The notes: generated by a model from the letters alone, not told the origin. A stretch of 34,911 bases of DNA from Sneathiella sp. (GCA_017643685.1 JAEPMY010000024.1:1-34911); one strand, 5' to 3'; numbered from the stretch's first letter, positions 7,359-15,585 are shown. Numbers and translations are program-made.

Positions 7359-8471
7359 CTATCCTTCGGATTTGATCGCACGCGTCTCGCTGACGGACAG
7401 GCCATAACCTTCCAATCCAACGATATTACGTTCAGTGTTGGAGAGAAGGACCATTTTTTCTACCCCAAGATCAAGCAGAATCTGCGCGCCGATACCATAA
7501 TCCCGCAATTCATGCTGCGCTTTTGGTGGCTCACCTACTTTTTTGCGGACCCGATCAGACAGCGCCATCGGACGTGGCTCGCGGATCAGAACAACAACGC
7601 CGCGCCCCTCTTCGTCGATCTGACGCATTGCATCCTGCAGCATTGTTGGATGCTCATCTGTCTCGCCCAGAACATCACCAAGAGGGTTCATGGCATGCAT
7701 CCGAACCATAACAGGTTCTCCGGCTTCGATGTCACCTTTAACAAGGGCAACATGCTCCGCATATTCTGGCTTGTTCGCATAAACGATCATCCGCCAGTCG
7801 CCACCATAAATACTTGAAATATCAGCCTCAACCTCACGTTCAATCAGGCTGTCATGACGGCGGCGGTAGGCGATCAAATCAGCGATTGTCCCAACCTTCA
7901 GGTTGTGCTCTTTCGCAAACTCAATCAGGTCTGGCAGACGCGCCATTGTCCCGTCATCGTTCATGATTTCACAAATCACACCCGCAGGGTTCAGCCCTGC
8001 AAGACGGGCGAGATCAACGGCGGCTTCCGTGTGTCCAGCACGGCGAAGAACCCCACCTTCACGGGCAACCAGTGGGAACACGTGGCCGGGGCTGACAATA
8101 TCCTGCGCCCCTTTTTTAGGATCAATGGCGACAGCAATGGTTTTTGCGCGGTCCGCCGCGGAAATACCTGTTGTGACCCCTTCACGAGATTCGATGGAAA
8201 CTGTGAAATTTGTATGCAGACGGGACGCGTTGGATTGCGACATGAGCGGCAGATCCAATTCCTCAACGCGCTCTTCGGTCATGGAAAGGCAAATCAGACC
8301 ACGGCCATATTTCGCCATGAAGTTTACCGCATCAGGCGTTGCCATCTGCGCAGGGATAACAAGATCCCCTTCATTTTCGCGATCTTCAGCATCTACAAGA
8401 ATAATCATCTTGCCGTTGCGGGCTTCTTCAATAATTTCTTCGGTTGAAGCGAGGTGTTCTTTATAGCTCAT
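7359..8471 (-). CDS. ribBX: 3,4-dihydroxy-2-butanone 4-phosphate synthase with degenerate GTP cyclohydrolase II domain (RibBX type)
   Basis: The N-terminal half (about 1-205) is an intact DHBP synthase with DAEDRENEGDL, SREGVTTGISAADRA, SPGHVFPL and RAGHTEAAVDLA, which makes the four-carbon riboflavin precursor from ribulose 5-phosphate. The C-terminal half has the shape of GTP cyclohydrolase II but lacks its catalytic features: where HSECxTGD and RCDCG carry the three zinc cysteines it reads RMHAMNPLGDVLGETDEHP, and EGRGIGL is replaced by REPRPMALSD. This is the RibBX variant known in Proteobacteria; the GTP cyclohydrolase II activity (RibA) must come from elsewhere. I prefer the ATG at 8471 (370 residues, right after the ribE stop, GAGG upstream) to an ATG at 8489 inside ribE. 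Confidence 0.93.
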   Translation of the reverse strand: MSYKEHLASTEEIIEEARNGKMIILVDAEDRENEGDLVIPAQMATPDAVNFMAKYGRGLICLSMTEERVEELDLPLMSQSNASRLHTNFTVSIESREGVTTGISAADRAKTIAVAIDPKKGAQDIVSPGHVFPLVAREGGVLRRAGHTEAAVDLARLAGLNPAGVICEIMNDDGTMARLPDLIEFAKEHNLKVGTIADLIAYRRRHDSLIEREVEADISSIYGGDWRMIVYANKPEYAEHVALVKGDIEAGEPVMVRMHAMNPLGDVLGETDEHPTMLQDAMRQIDEEGRGVVVLIREPRPMALSDRVRKKVGEPPKAQHELRDYGIGAQILLDLGVEKMVLLSNTERNIVGLEGYGLSVSETRAIKSEG

Positions 8472-8472
8472 T

Positions 8473-9063
8473 TTAGTTTTTAACCTCATTCATACGGGCC
8501 ACGTAACGGGCCAGCACATCAATTTCCATATTTGTCGCCTTCCCAACACTCAGATCCTGAAATGTTGTATTGGCTTTGGTATGGGAGATAATGTTCACGG
8601 TGAAAAAGTCATCCCCTACAGAATTCACCGTTAGGGAGATGCCATCCAGAGTTACGGAACCTTTTTGCGCGACAAAACCTGCATAATCAGCTGGCAGGGA
8701 GAAGGTCACTTTTGTGGAATCACCAATAGTTTCCTTATCTTTGACGGTGATAACCGCGTCCACATGGCCAGTCACCACATGGCCGCCAAGCTCGTCACCC
8801 ATTTTTAAGGCCCGCTCAAGATTAACCTTGCTGCCTTCTTTCCAATCACCAAGGTTAGTGCAGGAAAATGTCTCGTCTGATGCCTCAACGGAGAACCAGT
8901 CTTCCCCCTTATCGGTGACGGTCAGGCACACACCGGAACACGCAATAGAAGCCCCGATATCAATACCTGTGGTGTCGAACGCTGTTTTAATTATTATTTT
9001 CGTGTCGCCACTTTTTTCCAGGGAAGCAATGCTGCCCACGTCAGTGATAATTCCAGTAAACAT
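8473..9063 (-). CDS. ribE: Riboflavin synthase, alpha subunit
   Basis: Catalyses the dismutation of two 6,7-dimethyl-8-ribityllumazine molecules to riboflavin. The 196-residue protein shows the internal duplication of the family: repeat 1 starts MFTGIITDVGSI and contains ACSGVCLTVT; repeat 2 starts GHVVTGHVDAV and contains SVTLDGISLTVN. The C-terminal helix (LARYVARM) is the trimerisation element. It starts three bases after ribD ends and its stop lies one base before the ribBX ATG, so all three are probably translated from one mRNA. Confidence 0.95.
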   Translation of the reverse strand: MFTGIITDVGSIASLEKSGDTKIIIKTAFDTTGIDIGASIACSGVCLTVTDKGEDWFSVEASDETFSCTNLGDWKEGSKVNLERALKMGDELGGHVVTGHVDAVITVKDKETIGDSTKVTFSLPADYAGFVAQKGSVTLDGISLTVNSVGDDFFTVNIISHTKANTTFQDLSVGKATNMEIDVLARYVARMNEVKN

Positions 9064-9066
9064 AGC

Positions 9067-10194
9067 CTACTCAATTCGAAGGTTATAAATTTCAAGCTGA
9101 TCATCCCCAAGCTGGCGACGATCTTTCAATATCATGCCGGTTGCGTCCCCGATCTGATCCAGCCCTAAGGATTGCAAGGCTGAAATCCCGTCTCCCCCAG
9201 CGAGTTTCGGTGCGCGGAACCAGTAAATTTGATCTGCAAGATCCCTTTTTACCAATGATGCCTGCAGATGGGAACCACCTTCGACCAGAAGACGGGTAAT
9301 TCCTCGCTCTGCTATCTTGGCAAAGGCCTCAACCATATCCGGGTTTCCGCCCTCATCCGCAGTCACCTCAATCACCCGAACGCCCAGCTCCCGATAGGCC
9401 TCAAGTCGATCTTCGTCATTGCCGTCGATTGTGATGATCCAGACAGGCAGCGAATGCGCCGTTTTCACAAGCTCACTCGTCAGCGGCAACCGAAGGCGGC
9501 TATCCGCGATGATACGGACGGGAGAGCGGCTCTCAAGTCCCGGAATACGGCAATCGAGCCGCGGATCATCGGCAAGTGCCGTCCCTATGCCAACCATAAT
9601 CGCATCATGATTTGCCCGAAGCATATGCCCGTAGCGACGAGCCGGTGTTCCTGTGATCCATTGACTATCGCCGGTGTGGGTGGCGATTTTGCCATCCATC
9701 GTTGTCGCCATTTTCAGCGACACAAGCGGGCGATCAATGGTGCGGTTAAGGATAAAACCCAAATTAGCGTCCAGCGCTTCCGGCTCCAGAATATCCGAGA
9801 TGACCTCTATTCCGGCGTCCTCCAGAATTTGAATGCCGCGGCCATTTACCCGCTCATCAGGATCGGTCAGTGCGACAACGACCCGCTTGATGCCGGCCTC
9901 AATCAGGGCTTCGGCACATGGCGGTGTTTTTCCGTGATGGGAACAGGGCTCAAGCGTCACATATGCGGTGGCATCTCTGGCAGCCTCACCTGCCTGACGC
10001 AGGGCAACCACCTCAGCATGGGGGCGTCCGCCTTTTTGCGTCCAACCGCGCCCGACCACGATATCATCTTTCACAAGAACGCAGCCAACGGCCGGGTTGG
10101 GCGCCACTTGCCCAAGCCCGCGGCGCGCCATCTGCAGCGCCATATTCATATATTTTTGATCGGCTGCTGCCTGATCAGGAATTAACTTCCCCAT
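9067..10194 (-). CDS. ribD: Bifunctional pyrimidine deaminase/reductase
   Basis: RibD deaminates and reduces the pyrimidine intermediate in steps 2 and 3 of riboflavin synthesis. The N-terminal deaminase domain has the zinc motif HAEVVAL followed by [14 protein letters not shown]; the C-terminal reductase domain has [22 protein letters not shown] and the late [10 protein letters not shown] motif. I chose the ATG at 10194 ([16 protein letters not shown], 375 residues); a longer form from 10275 would run deep into nrdR. With this start it overlaps the nrdR end by 20 nt. No FMN riboswitch is visible anywhere upstream. Confidence 0.95.
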   Translation of the reverse strand: MGKLIPDQAAADQKYMNMALQMARRGLGQVAPNPAVGCVLVKDDIVVGRGWTQKGGRPHAEVVALRQAGEAARDATAYVTLEPCSHHGKTPPCAEALIEAGIKRVVVALTDPDERVNGRGIQILEDAGIEVISDILEPEALDANLGFILNRTIDRPLVSLKMATTMDGKIATHTGDSQWITGTPARRYGHMLRANHDAIMVGIGTALADDPRLDCRIPGLESRSPVRIIADSRLRLPLTSELVKTAHSLPVWIITIDGNDEDRLEAYRELGVRVIEVTADEGGNPDMVEAFAKIAERGITRLLVEGGSHLQASLVKRDLADQIYWFRAPKLAGGDGISALQSLGLDQIGDATGMILKDRRQLGDDQLEIYNLRIE

Positions 10195-10636
10195 GAAGTT
10201 CGCCAATAAACTCTTCAAAATCTTTGGCTTCCCGGAATTCCCGGTAAACCGACGCAAAGCGAACATAGGCGACACTATCGAGGATGGCGAGGCCTTCCAT
10301 CACAAGTTCACCAATTTTATCTGAAGTCACTTCCTGCTCCCCGCTACTTTCAAGCTGGCGAACAATACCACTGATCATTCGATTAACATGATCTGGATCG
10401 ACAGGCCGCTTACGGGTTGCAATCGTGATGGAGCGTTCCAATTTTTCACGCTCGAATGGATTACGCTGACCATCTTTCTTAACAACAGTCAACTCGCGCA
10501 GTTGCACGCGCTCAAACGTGGTGAACCTGGCACCACAGGCCATACAGGCCCGCCGGCGACGAATAGCTGTGTTATCTTCCGTCGGACGACTATCTTTTAC
10601 TTGTGTTTCTTCACTGTTACAGAATGGGCAACGCAT
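10175..10636 (-). CDS. nrdR: Transcriptional repressor NrdR
   Basis: NrdR represses ribonucleotide reductase genes in response to ATP/dATP binding. The 153-residue protein has the N-terminal zinc ribbon with Cys3, Cys6, Cys31 and Cys34 (MRCPFC and CMACGARF) and then the ATP-cone domain with [19 protein letters not shown]. No ribonucleotide reductase gene is in the window, so it acts in trans; its place after glyA and before ribD is common in alphaproteobacteria. The ribosome site GGGGGAG (10650-10644) sits seven bases before the ATG and can pair with a C-run just upstream (see 10644-10677), suggesting translational tuning. Confidence 0.95.
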   Translation of the reverse strand: MRCPFCNSEETQVKDSRPTEDNTAIRRRRACMACGARFTTFERVQLRELTVVKKDGQRNPFEREKLERSITIATRKRPVDPDHVNRMISGIVRQLESSGEQEVTSDKIGELVMEGLAILDSVAYVRFASVYREFREAKDFEEFIGELHGEVNS

Positions 10637-10643
10637 TCAGCAA

Positions 10644-10677
10644 CTCCCCCTATAGATGGGGGGACATTCATCCCCCC
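10644..10677 (-). promoter_or_regulatory. Competing G/C-run hairpins at the nrdR ribosome binding site
   Basis: In the glyA-nrdR gap the minus strand reads G-run, C-run, G-run. GGGGGGA (10677-10671) can pair with TCCCCCC (10664-10658) around a 6-nt loop. The same C-run can instead pair with the nrdR Shine-Dalgarno GGGGGAG (10650-10644) around a 7-nt loop. The two hairpins exclude each other. The first leaves nrdR translatable; the second hides its ribosome site. No U-tract follows, so a strong terminator is unlikely. Confidence 0.45.
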
Positions 10678-10685
10678 GATCTGGC

Positions 10686-11984
10686 TTATCCCAAAGAGGC
10701 GTAAATTGGGAACGCGTCACAAAGTTCCTTGACGCTTTCACGGACTTTGGCCTCAACCGCGCTGTTATCCTCGGGGTTTGCGACCAGTCCGTCAAGAACT
10801 TCGGCAATCAGGTCACCAACTTTTGCAAATTCAGTGGTACCGAAACCGCGCGTTGTCGCTGCTGGTGTTCCAAGACGAACGCCAGAAGTGACCATTGGTT
10901 TTTCTGGGTCGAACGGAATACCATTCTTGTTACAGGTGATATTTGCATTTTCCAAAGTATGTTCAGCAACCTTACCGGTCAGCTTCTTCGGCCGCAGATC
11001 AACCAGCATCAAATGCGTGTCTGTACCACCAGAGACGATATCCAGACCATGACCGACAAGCGTGCTTGCCAATGTCCGGGCGTTATCAACTACCTGTTGG
11101 GCATATGTTTTAAATTCTGGTGTCAGTGCTTCGCCAAACGCTACCGCTTTACCGGCAATCACATGCATCAACGGGCCACCCTGAATACCTGGGAAGATCG
11201 CGGAGTTTACTTTCTTCGCAATTGCTTCGTCGTTCGTCAGGATCATACCACCACGCGGACCGCGCAGGGTTTTATGGGTTGTTGTTGTGGCAATATGAGC
11301 GTGCGGGAATGGGCTTGGGTGAACACCTGCGGCGACAAGACCCGCAAAGTGAGCCATATCCACCATCAGATATGCGCCAACTTCATCAGCAATTTCACGG
11401 AATTTAGCGAAATCCAGATGACGTGGGTAGGCAGAACCACCAGCGACGATCAAAGCTGGTTTATGCTCCTGAGCGAGTGCGCGAACTTCATCAAAATCAA
11501 CAAGGTGATCATCCTCACGAACACCATATTGAACAGCATTGAACCATTTACCAGACTGGTTTGGCGCGGCGCCATGGGTCAGGTGACCACCCGCTGCCAG
11601 CGACATGCCCAGAATAGTGTCACCTGGTTTAATCAGTGACATAAACGCGCCCTGATTGGCCTGAGAGCCGGAATTTGGCTGAACGTTGGCAAACTCACAA
11701 CCGAACAATTTCTTTGCGCGCTCGATTGCCAGGTTTTCAACGATGTCAACAAACTCACAACCACCGTAGTAGCGGCGACCTGGGTAACCTTCGGCATATT
11801 TGTTGGTGAGGACGGAGCCTTGCGCAGCCATAACGGCCGGGCTCACGATATTTTCAGAGGCGATCAGCTCGATCTGATCCCGCTGACGGCCCAGTTCCTG
11901 CTCCATTGCGGAAAAGACATCTGGGTCATTTTTCTGAAGGTCTGCGCTGAAGAATGCGATTTGTTCAGGGCTTTGCTTGGTCAT
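10686..11984 (-). CDS. glyA: Serine hydroxymethyltransferase
   Basis: PLP enzyme converting serine and tetrahydrofolate to glycine and 5,10-methylene-THF, the main one-carbon source. The 432-residue protein contains [49 protein letters not shown] and the PLP lysine K238 in [14 protein letters not shown]. The start at 11984 is supported by GGAG seven bases upstream and by the normal N-terminus. The frame stays open for another 37 codons upstream through the structured leader, but those residues do not look like family sequence. Its promoter and an approximately 180-nt structured leader lie at 11985-12200. It is the first gene of the rib/nusB/thiL operon. Confidence 0.97.
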   Translation of the reverse strand: MTKQSPEQIAFFSADLQKNDPDVFSAMEQELGRQRDQIELIASENIVSPAVMAAQGSVLTNKYAEGYPGRRYYGGCEFVDIVENLAIERAKKLFGCEFANVQPNSGSQANQGAFMSLIKPGDTILGMSLAAGGHLTHGAAPNQSGKWFNAVQYGVREDDHLVDFDEVRALAQEHKPALIVAGGSAYPRHLDFAKFREIADEVGAYLMVDMAHFAGLVAAGVHPSPFPHAHIATTTTHKTLRGPRGGMILTNDEAIAKKVNSAIFPGIQGGPLMHVIAGKAVAFGEALTPEFKTYAQQVVDNARTLASTLVGHGLDIVSGGTDTHLMLVDLRPKKLTGKVAEHTLENANITCNKNGIPFDPEKPMVTSGVRLGTPAATTRGFGTTEFAKVGDLIAEVLDGLVANPEDNSAVEAKVRESVKELCDAFPIYASLG

Positions 11985-12168
11985 ATTGTTACTCCATATC
12001 CCAAAATTTAAGCCAACTCGTACCTTACGAGCTTTCAGGTTCACGCACCGCTTCGGTGGCTTGACGTCCTGATGAACATGGCCATCCAACATCAAATTTA
12101 TATGGATTATTCACACGCGGAGCATGTGATATTTTGAAAACCATCCAAAGCGCGGTCTGGATATCACA
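11985..12168 (-). promoter_or_regulatory. Structured 5' leader of glyA (candidate cis-regulatory RNA)
   Basis: From the predicted start near 12167 the leader holds several strong pairings on the minus strand. Stem A: TGTGATAT (12168-12161) with ATATCACA (12132-12125), 8 bp. Stem B: TCACATGC (12129-12122), loop TCC, GCGTGTGA (12118-12111), 8 pairs; it excludes stem A. Stem C: ATCCA (12107-12103) with TGGAT (12088-12084). Stem D: CACCG/CGGTG (12058-12054/12050-12046). Stem E: CTCGTA, loop AGG, TACGAG (12031-12017). Long-range AAGCCA (12062-12057) with TGGCTT (12015-12010), and TCAGG (12072-12068) with CCTGA (12039-12035), would cross like a pseudoknot. The 8-mer TTGGATGG occurs twice. I match it to no riboswitch class I know (glycine, THF, SAM, SAH). 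Confidence 0.5.
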
Positions 12169-12172
12169 GCTA

Positions 12173-12200
12173 ACTATAGAAGCCTAGTGCTAACTGGCAA
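12173..12200 (-). promoter_or_regulatory. Putative glyA operon promoter
   Basis: On the minus strand TTGCCA (12200-12195) and TATAGT (12178-12173) are separated by 16 bp. The predicted start lies near 12167, about 180 nt before the glyA ATG. Three A6 tracts in 11-bp phase lie directly upstream (12209-12236) and may act as an UP element or curved DNA. Confidence 0.6.
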
Positions 12201-12208
12201 AAAGCGGG

Positions 12209-12236
12209 TTTTTTGACAGTTTTTTGAATATTTTTT
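12209..12236 (-). other. Three phased A-tracts upstream of the glyA promoter
   Basis: A6 tracts on the minus strand (T6 on plus) start at 12209, 12220 and 12231, exactly 11 bp apart with 5-bp spacers; a fourth run (plus-strand A5, 12199-12203) overlaps the -35 box. Phasing at the helical repeat is the textbook pattern for intrinsic DNA curvature and also resembles an UP element. Between 12237 and the end of the DUF6898 gene I see only a short inverted repeat. Confidence 0.6.
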
Positions 12237-12261
12237 ACCTGATGAAATTAGAACAGTCTCT

Positions 12262-12276
12262 CTGACCGATGGTCAG
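12262..12276 (-). terminator. Short hairpin after the DUF6898-like gene
   Basis: CTGACC (12276-12271, minus strand) and GGTCAG (12267-12262) form a 6-bp stem with a 3-nt loop, 19 nt downstream of the stop at 12295. No clear U-tract follows, so termination here is only a possibility. Confidence 0.25.
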
Positions 12277-12294
12277 CGCTGCAGGCGTTTTATT

Positions 12295-12540
12295 CTAGAC
12301 GATGATTCCGCCGCGCGACGAGCCGCCGCCCTGTCCCCCGCCGCTACTTTGATCATCAGACTTCTTACTCAACACATATTGCAGCTTATTCAATACATTC
12401 CGCTGCAATTCCGCCTTACCAGCAGAGGCCGGGCCGATAATAGAGACTTCCGTCAGGCTTTTCGGATCCATAGCCGACACCTTGACGGATTTGCCCATCG
12501 GAACAAATTCAATGATATATCCTGTGTCGCTTTGGGACAT
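12295..12540 (-). CDS. Small DUF6898-like protein
   Basis: The 81-residue protein reads MSQSDTGYIIEFVPMGKSVKV, then DPKSLTEVSIIGPASAGKAELQRNVLNKLQYVLSKK and a Ser/Gly-rich tail. The EVSIIGPASAG-AELQRNVLNKL-YVL core is what I recall for the DUF6898 family, short alphaproteobacterial proteins; its function is unknown. There is no signal peptide or membrane segment. It is on the same strand as glyA and upstream of the glyA promoter, so the two are probably separate units. It is divergent from gcdH. The gene is real judging from the conserved core and codon pattern; the family name is from memory. Confidence 0.65.
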   Translation of the reverse strand: MSQSDTGYIIEFVPMGKSVKVSAMDPKSLTEVSIIGPASAGKAELQRNVLNKLQYVLSKKSDDQSSGGGQGGGSSRGGIIV

Positions 12541-12688
12541 GAATTACATTTTTCCTCGGTTTGTTTTACGCAGGATACTGTATCTGCTGCTGATTACTCA
12601 AACCCATATAAAATATAGTTGAGTTTGATACAGAAAACATATAAGTAGAGCCATACCAATATAAAAATAGTAAATTGGAGCATCTCGC

Positions 12689-13882
12689 ATGAGCAACTCA
12701 CACCCCCTGCCGAGCTTTAATGCCGAAGATCCGTTTCTGCTGGAAGAGCAGCTGACCGAAGAAGAACGCCTCGTCCGTCAAACCGCACATGATTACTGTC
12801 AGGAAAAACTGATGCCACGTGTGCTGGAAGCCAACCGCCACGAAAAAATGGACACTTCCATTTTCCGTGAAATGGGTGAGCTGGGTCTCCTCGGCGCTAC
12901 CATCGAAGGCTATGGCTGCGCAGGCATGTCCTATGTCTCTTACGGTCTGATCGCCCGCGAGGTTGAGCGTGTCGACAGCGGCTATCGCTCCATGATGAGT
13001 GTTCAGTCCAGCCTTGTAATGCACCCAATCAATGCATACGGCTCCGAAGCGCAAAAAGAAAAATACCTGCCGAAGCTGGCAACTGGTGAATGGATTGGCT
13101 GTTTCGGCCTGACCGAGCCAGATCACGGCTCTGACCCCGGCAGCATGGTCACACGCGCAAAATCTGTAGATGGCGGTTACAGCCTGAGCGGAGCAAAAAT
13201 GTGGATCACCAACTCCCCTGTTGCAGATGTGTTCGTGGTTTGGGCGAAAACAGATGATGACGTCATCCGCGGCTTTGTCCTTGAGCGCGGTATGGAAGGT
13301 CTCACAACGCCGAAAATCGAAGGAAAATTCTCTCTTCGGGCGTCCATCACGGGTGAAATCGTTATGGATAACGTTTTTGTTCCAGAAGAAAATCTGCTGC
13401 CAAATGTGAAAGGCCTGAGCGGTCCGTTTGGCTGCTTGAACAGTGCCCGTTTTGGCATTGCTTGGGGCGCACTGGGTGCCGCAGAATTCTGCTGGCAGGC
13501 TGCGCTGCAATACACAATGGACCGGAAACAGTTCGGTCGTCCGCTGGCAGCAAACCAGCTGATCCAGAAAAAATTGGCAGACATGCAAACTGAAATCAGC
13601 CTCGGCCTTCAGGGATGTCTACAGGCAGGTCGCCTTCGGGACGAGAACCGCGCCGCGCCTCAGCTGATCTCCTTGATCAAGCGGAACTCTTGCGGTAAAG
13701 CCCTCGACATTGCGCGGATGTCTCGTGACATGCATGGCGGCAACGGCATCAGCGACGAATATCATGTGATCCGTCACGTGATGAACCTGGAAGCGGTAAA
13801 CACCTATGAAGGCACCCATGACGTTCACGCCCTGATCTTGGGCCGGGCGCAGACAGGCCTTCAGTCATTTACAGGCGCGTAA
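12689..13882 (+). CDS. gcdH: Glutaryl-CoA dehydrogenase
   Basis: FAD-dependent acyl-CoA dehydrogenase that oxidises and decarboxylates glutaryl-CoA to crotonyl-CoA in lysine/tryptophan catabolism. The 397-residue protein has [17 protein letters not shown] (the Arg at 100 corresponds to the substrate carboxylate-binding Arg), the FAD motifs [16 protein letters not shown] and [12 protein letters not shown], and the catalytic base Glu374 in NTYEGTHD. GcdH-specific features such as [16 protein letters not shown] are present. The ATG at 12689 follows TTGGAGCATCTCGC, a fair ribosome site. It ends in a strong terminator (13911-13941), so it is probably monocistronic; the SDR gene follows. Confidence 0.93.
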   Translation: MSNSHPLPSFNAEDPFLLEEQLTEEERLVRQTAHDYCQEKLMPRVLEANRHEKMDTSIFREMGELGLLGATIEGYGCAGMSYVSYGLIAREVERVDSGYRSMMSVQSSLVMHPINAYGSEAQKEKYLPKLATGEWIGCFGLTEPDHGSDPGSMVTRAKSVDGGYSLSGAKMWITNSPVADVFVVWAKTDDDVIRGFVLERGMEGLTTPKIEGKFSLRASITGEIVMDNVFVPEENLLPNVKGLSGPFGCLNSARFGIAWGALGAAEFCWQAALQYTMDRKQFGRPLAANQLIQKKLADMQTEISLGLQGCLQAGRLRDENRAAPQLISLIKRNSCGKALDIARMSRDMHGGNGISDEYHVIRHVMNLEAVNTYEGTHDVHALILGRAQTGLQSFTGA

Positions 13883-13910
13883 ACAAACGCCCTTTAAAAA
13901 CCAATTAGAA

Positions 13911-13941
13911 GAATGGTCCGGATTTTCCGGGCCATTTTTTT
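13911..13941 (+). terminator. Rho-independent terminator of gcdH
   Basis: AATGGTCCGG pairs with CCGGGCCATT around a short AT-rich loop, with one G-U, and is followed by seven T residues. It lies about 30 nt after the gcdH stop and before the SDR gene. Confidence 0.85.
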
Positions 13942-14013
13942 GTTTGCACTCCCCCCCAAAGCTGACCACTATGGCAAAAAATGAAAAACACCGAAAAGGT
14001 GGGGAGGATCATT

Positions 14014-14784
14014 ATGAAAGTTTCCGGAAAAAATATTGTCATTACGGGCGGTGCCAGCGGCATCGGCAAAGCGCTTGCTGAACGGTTTCATGCAGAAGGC
14101 GCAGCCCATATAACCGTTGCAGACCTTGCCGAAGAACCACTTAAAGAGGTTGCCAAAAGCGTAAATGGCCTTGCGGTTGTAACAAATGTCGCCAAAGAAG
14201 AAGACATCCAGAATCTGGCAGCAAAAGCAGAAGAAGCTGGCGGCCCGATTGATATTTTTGTCTCTAACGCCGGGATCATTCGCAAAGGCTGGGAAGATAT
14301 TCCAAATGATTTCTGGCAGTTAAGCTGGGACGTGCATGTAATGTCCCACGTGTATGCGGCCCGCGCCGTTGTCGATAAAATGGTGGAGCGTGGCTCCGGC
14401 TATCTTGTGAACACGGCCTCTGCGGCTGGCCTACTGAGTCAAGTAGACGCCAGCGCCTACGCAGTGACCAAACACGCGGCCGTGGGTTATGCAGAAACAC
14501 TTGCCGTTCGATATGGTGATAAAGGCGTTCGCGTTTCCGTTCTTTGTCCGCAAATGGTTCACACCGGCATGACAAAAGGCAAGACTGATAGCGTTGCCTC
14601 CGTTGACGGGATCATCACAGCAGAAGAACTTGCAGGATGCGTTGTTGAGACAATGGACAAGGAAGAATTCCTTATTCTCCCTCACCCACAGGTGCGTGAA
14701 TATATGCAGCGGAAAACAGCAGACTATGATCGCTGGATCAGCGGCATGCAGCGTCTTCGCGATAAATATCTGGGGGATGAATAA
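14014..14784 (+). CDS. Short-chain dehydrogenase/reductase (SDR)
   Basis: Classical SDR of 256 residues. The Rossmann motif TGGASGIG is at 11-18, the NAG motif at 85-87, and the catalytic Ser136, Tyr149 and Lys153 (in YAVTK) are all in place. Asp37 at the end of the second strand (ADLA) suggests NAD(H) preference. The ATG at 14014 is chosen over one at 13981 because GGGGAGGA lies just before it and the usual SDR N-terminus starts there. The substrate cannot be told from sequence; the neighbours are acyl-CoA enzymes. It ends 6 nt from the convergent enoyl-CoA hydratase gene, and a small hairpin spans both stops (14783-14802). Confidence 0.85.
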   Translation: MKVSGKNIVITGGASGIGKALAERFHAEGAAHITVADLAEEPLKEVAKSVNGLAVVTNVAKEEDIQNLAAKAEEAGGPIDIFVSNAGIIRKGWEDIPNDFWQLSWDVHVMSHVYAARAVVDKMVERGSGYLVNTASAAGLLSQVDASAYAVTKHAAVGYAETLAVRYGDKGVRVSVLCPQMVHTGMTKGKTDSVASVDGIITAEELAGCVVETMDKEEFLILPHPQVREYMQRKTADYDRWISGMQRLRDKYLGDE

Positions 14785-14802
14785 GGGGCATTAGCGCCCC
14801 TT
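14783..14802. terminator. Small hairpin between convergent genes
   Basis: AAGGGGC (14783-14789) and GCCCCTT (14796-14802) form a 7-bp stem with a 6-nt loop across the stops of the SDR and the crotonase. T-tracts are poor on both sides, so its efficiency is uncertain. Confidence 0.35.
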
Positions 14803-15585
14803 GAATTTGGGATCCCGTTTTTCAATAAATGCGTTCACCCCTTCCGCATAGTCTTCGGAATAAGTGGTTAAGGTGAATTGATCCACATCCATATAACTGG
14901 TTGCATTATTAAGGGCGTTGGCGGCTGCGCTAGCGCCTTTTTTGATCATACGAACCGGAATTGGGGGACGCTCCGCAATTTTTTGCGCCAGCTCCATCGC
15001 TGTATTAAAGGACGAAATGCTGGTTGCCACCTCCTCAACCAATCCCCACTTTTCCGCCGTCGCCGCATCAATCATTTCAGCAACAATGGAAATCTGCTTG
15101 GTTCGCGCAGGGCCCATCAGGTTGACCATCCGCGGAATGGACTGCCAGCTCATATTCATACCGTTTTTAATTTCGGGTACATAAAAATGGGCATCCTCCG
15201 ACGCGACACGGAAATCTAGCGCAACGGACAAGGCCACACCGCCGCCAATGCAGTATCCATCAATTGCTGCGATGGTAATCGGCTCAACATCTTCCCATGC
15301 CTGACACATGCGCGGCCCGACAGATTGCAGAACTTTCCGCTCCAGCATGCCGGCGTTCATCCGTTCTTTTTGAGCAGCGCCTTTTAAATCAAATCCGGCG
15401 GAGAAGTTTTTCCCATTGCCGGTCAGAATGACCGCATTTGTCTCAAAATCCTTTTCAAAACTGCGCGCGACATCTGTCAGCTCTTCCATCAACTCAACAG
15501 AAAGCGGGTTCATATCATGCTGACGGTCAAACCGGACAATCGCGATGCGATCTTTCTTTTCTACGGACACGTACTTGTAGGTCAT
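14791..15585 (-). CDS. Enoyl-CoA hydratase/isomerase (crotonase) family protein
   Basis: The 264-residue protein has the crotonase fold: oxyanion segments NFSAGFDLKG (60-69) and AAIDGYCIGGGVAL (106-119). Of the two catalytic acids of enoyl-CoA hydratase, the second is kept (Glu138, in VPEI), but the first (Glu144 in the rat enzyme) is Ala118. A classical two-Glu hydration is therefore unlikely; an isomerase, hydrolase, lyase or other single-acid crotonase reaction fits better. It lies on the minus strand, divergent from a DUF1330 gene and convergent with the SDR. Membership is sure, the reaction is open. Confidence 0.85.
   Translation of the reverse strand: MTYKYVSVEKKDRIAIVRFDRQHDMNPLSVELMEELTDVARSFEKDFETNAVILTGNGKNFSAGFDLKGAAQKERMNAGMLERKVLQSVGPRMCQAWEDVEPITIAAIDGYCIGGGVALSVALDFRVASEDAHFYVPEIKNGMNMSWQSIPRMVNLMGPARTKQISIVAEMIDAATAEKWGLVEEVATSISSFNTAMELAQKIAERPPIPVRMIKKGASAAANALNNATSYMDVDQFTLTTYSEDYAEGVNAFIEKRDPKFKGR

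Noticed and set aside
9268-10185. Long open frame on the plus strand opposite ribD, and similar ones opposite glyA (10656-11639), gcdH (12698-13588, minus) and motAB (25875-26705, minus)
   Set aside because: The proteins have no recognisable motifs and are rich in Arg, His and Cys in the way antisense frames of codon-biased genes are; the sense genes are secure.
9067-10700. Possible FMN riboswitch upstream of ribD, ribE or ribBX
   Set aside because: The genes are packed with gaps of a few bases or overlaps, and the only larger gap (glyA-nrdR) is 49 nt. No FMN-box core is visible.
11985-12200. In-frame N-terminal extension of GlyA from 12095
   Set aside because: The added 37 residues do not resemble the family, the ATG at 11984 has a good ribosome site, and the stretch is better explained as structured leader RNA.
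12596-12624. ACTCAA/TTGAGT inverted repeat upstream of gcdH as an operator
   Set aside because: Only 6-bp arms with a 17-bp spacer in AT-rich DNA; likely chance.
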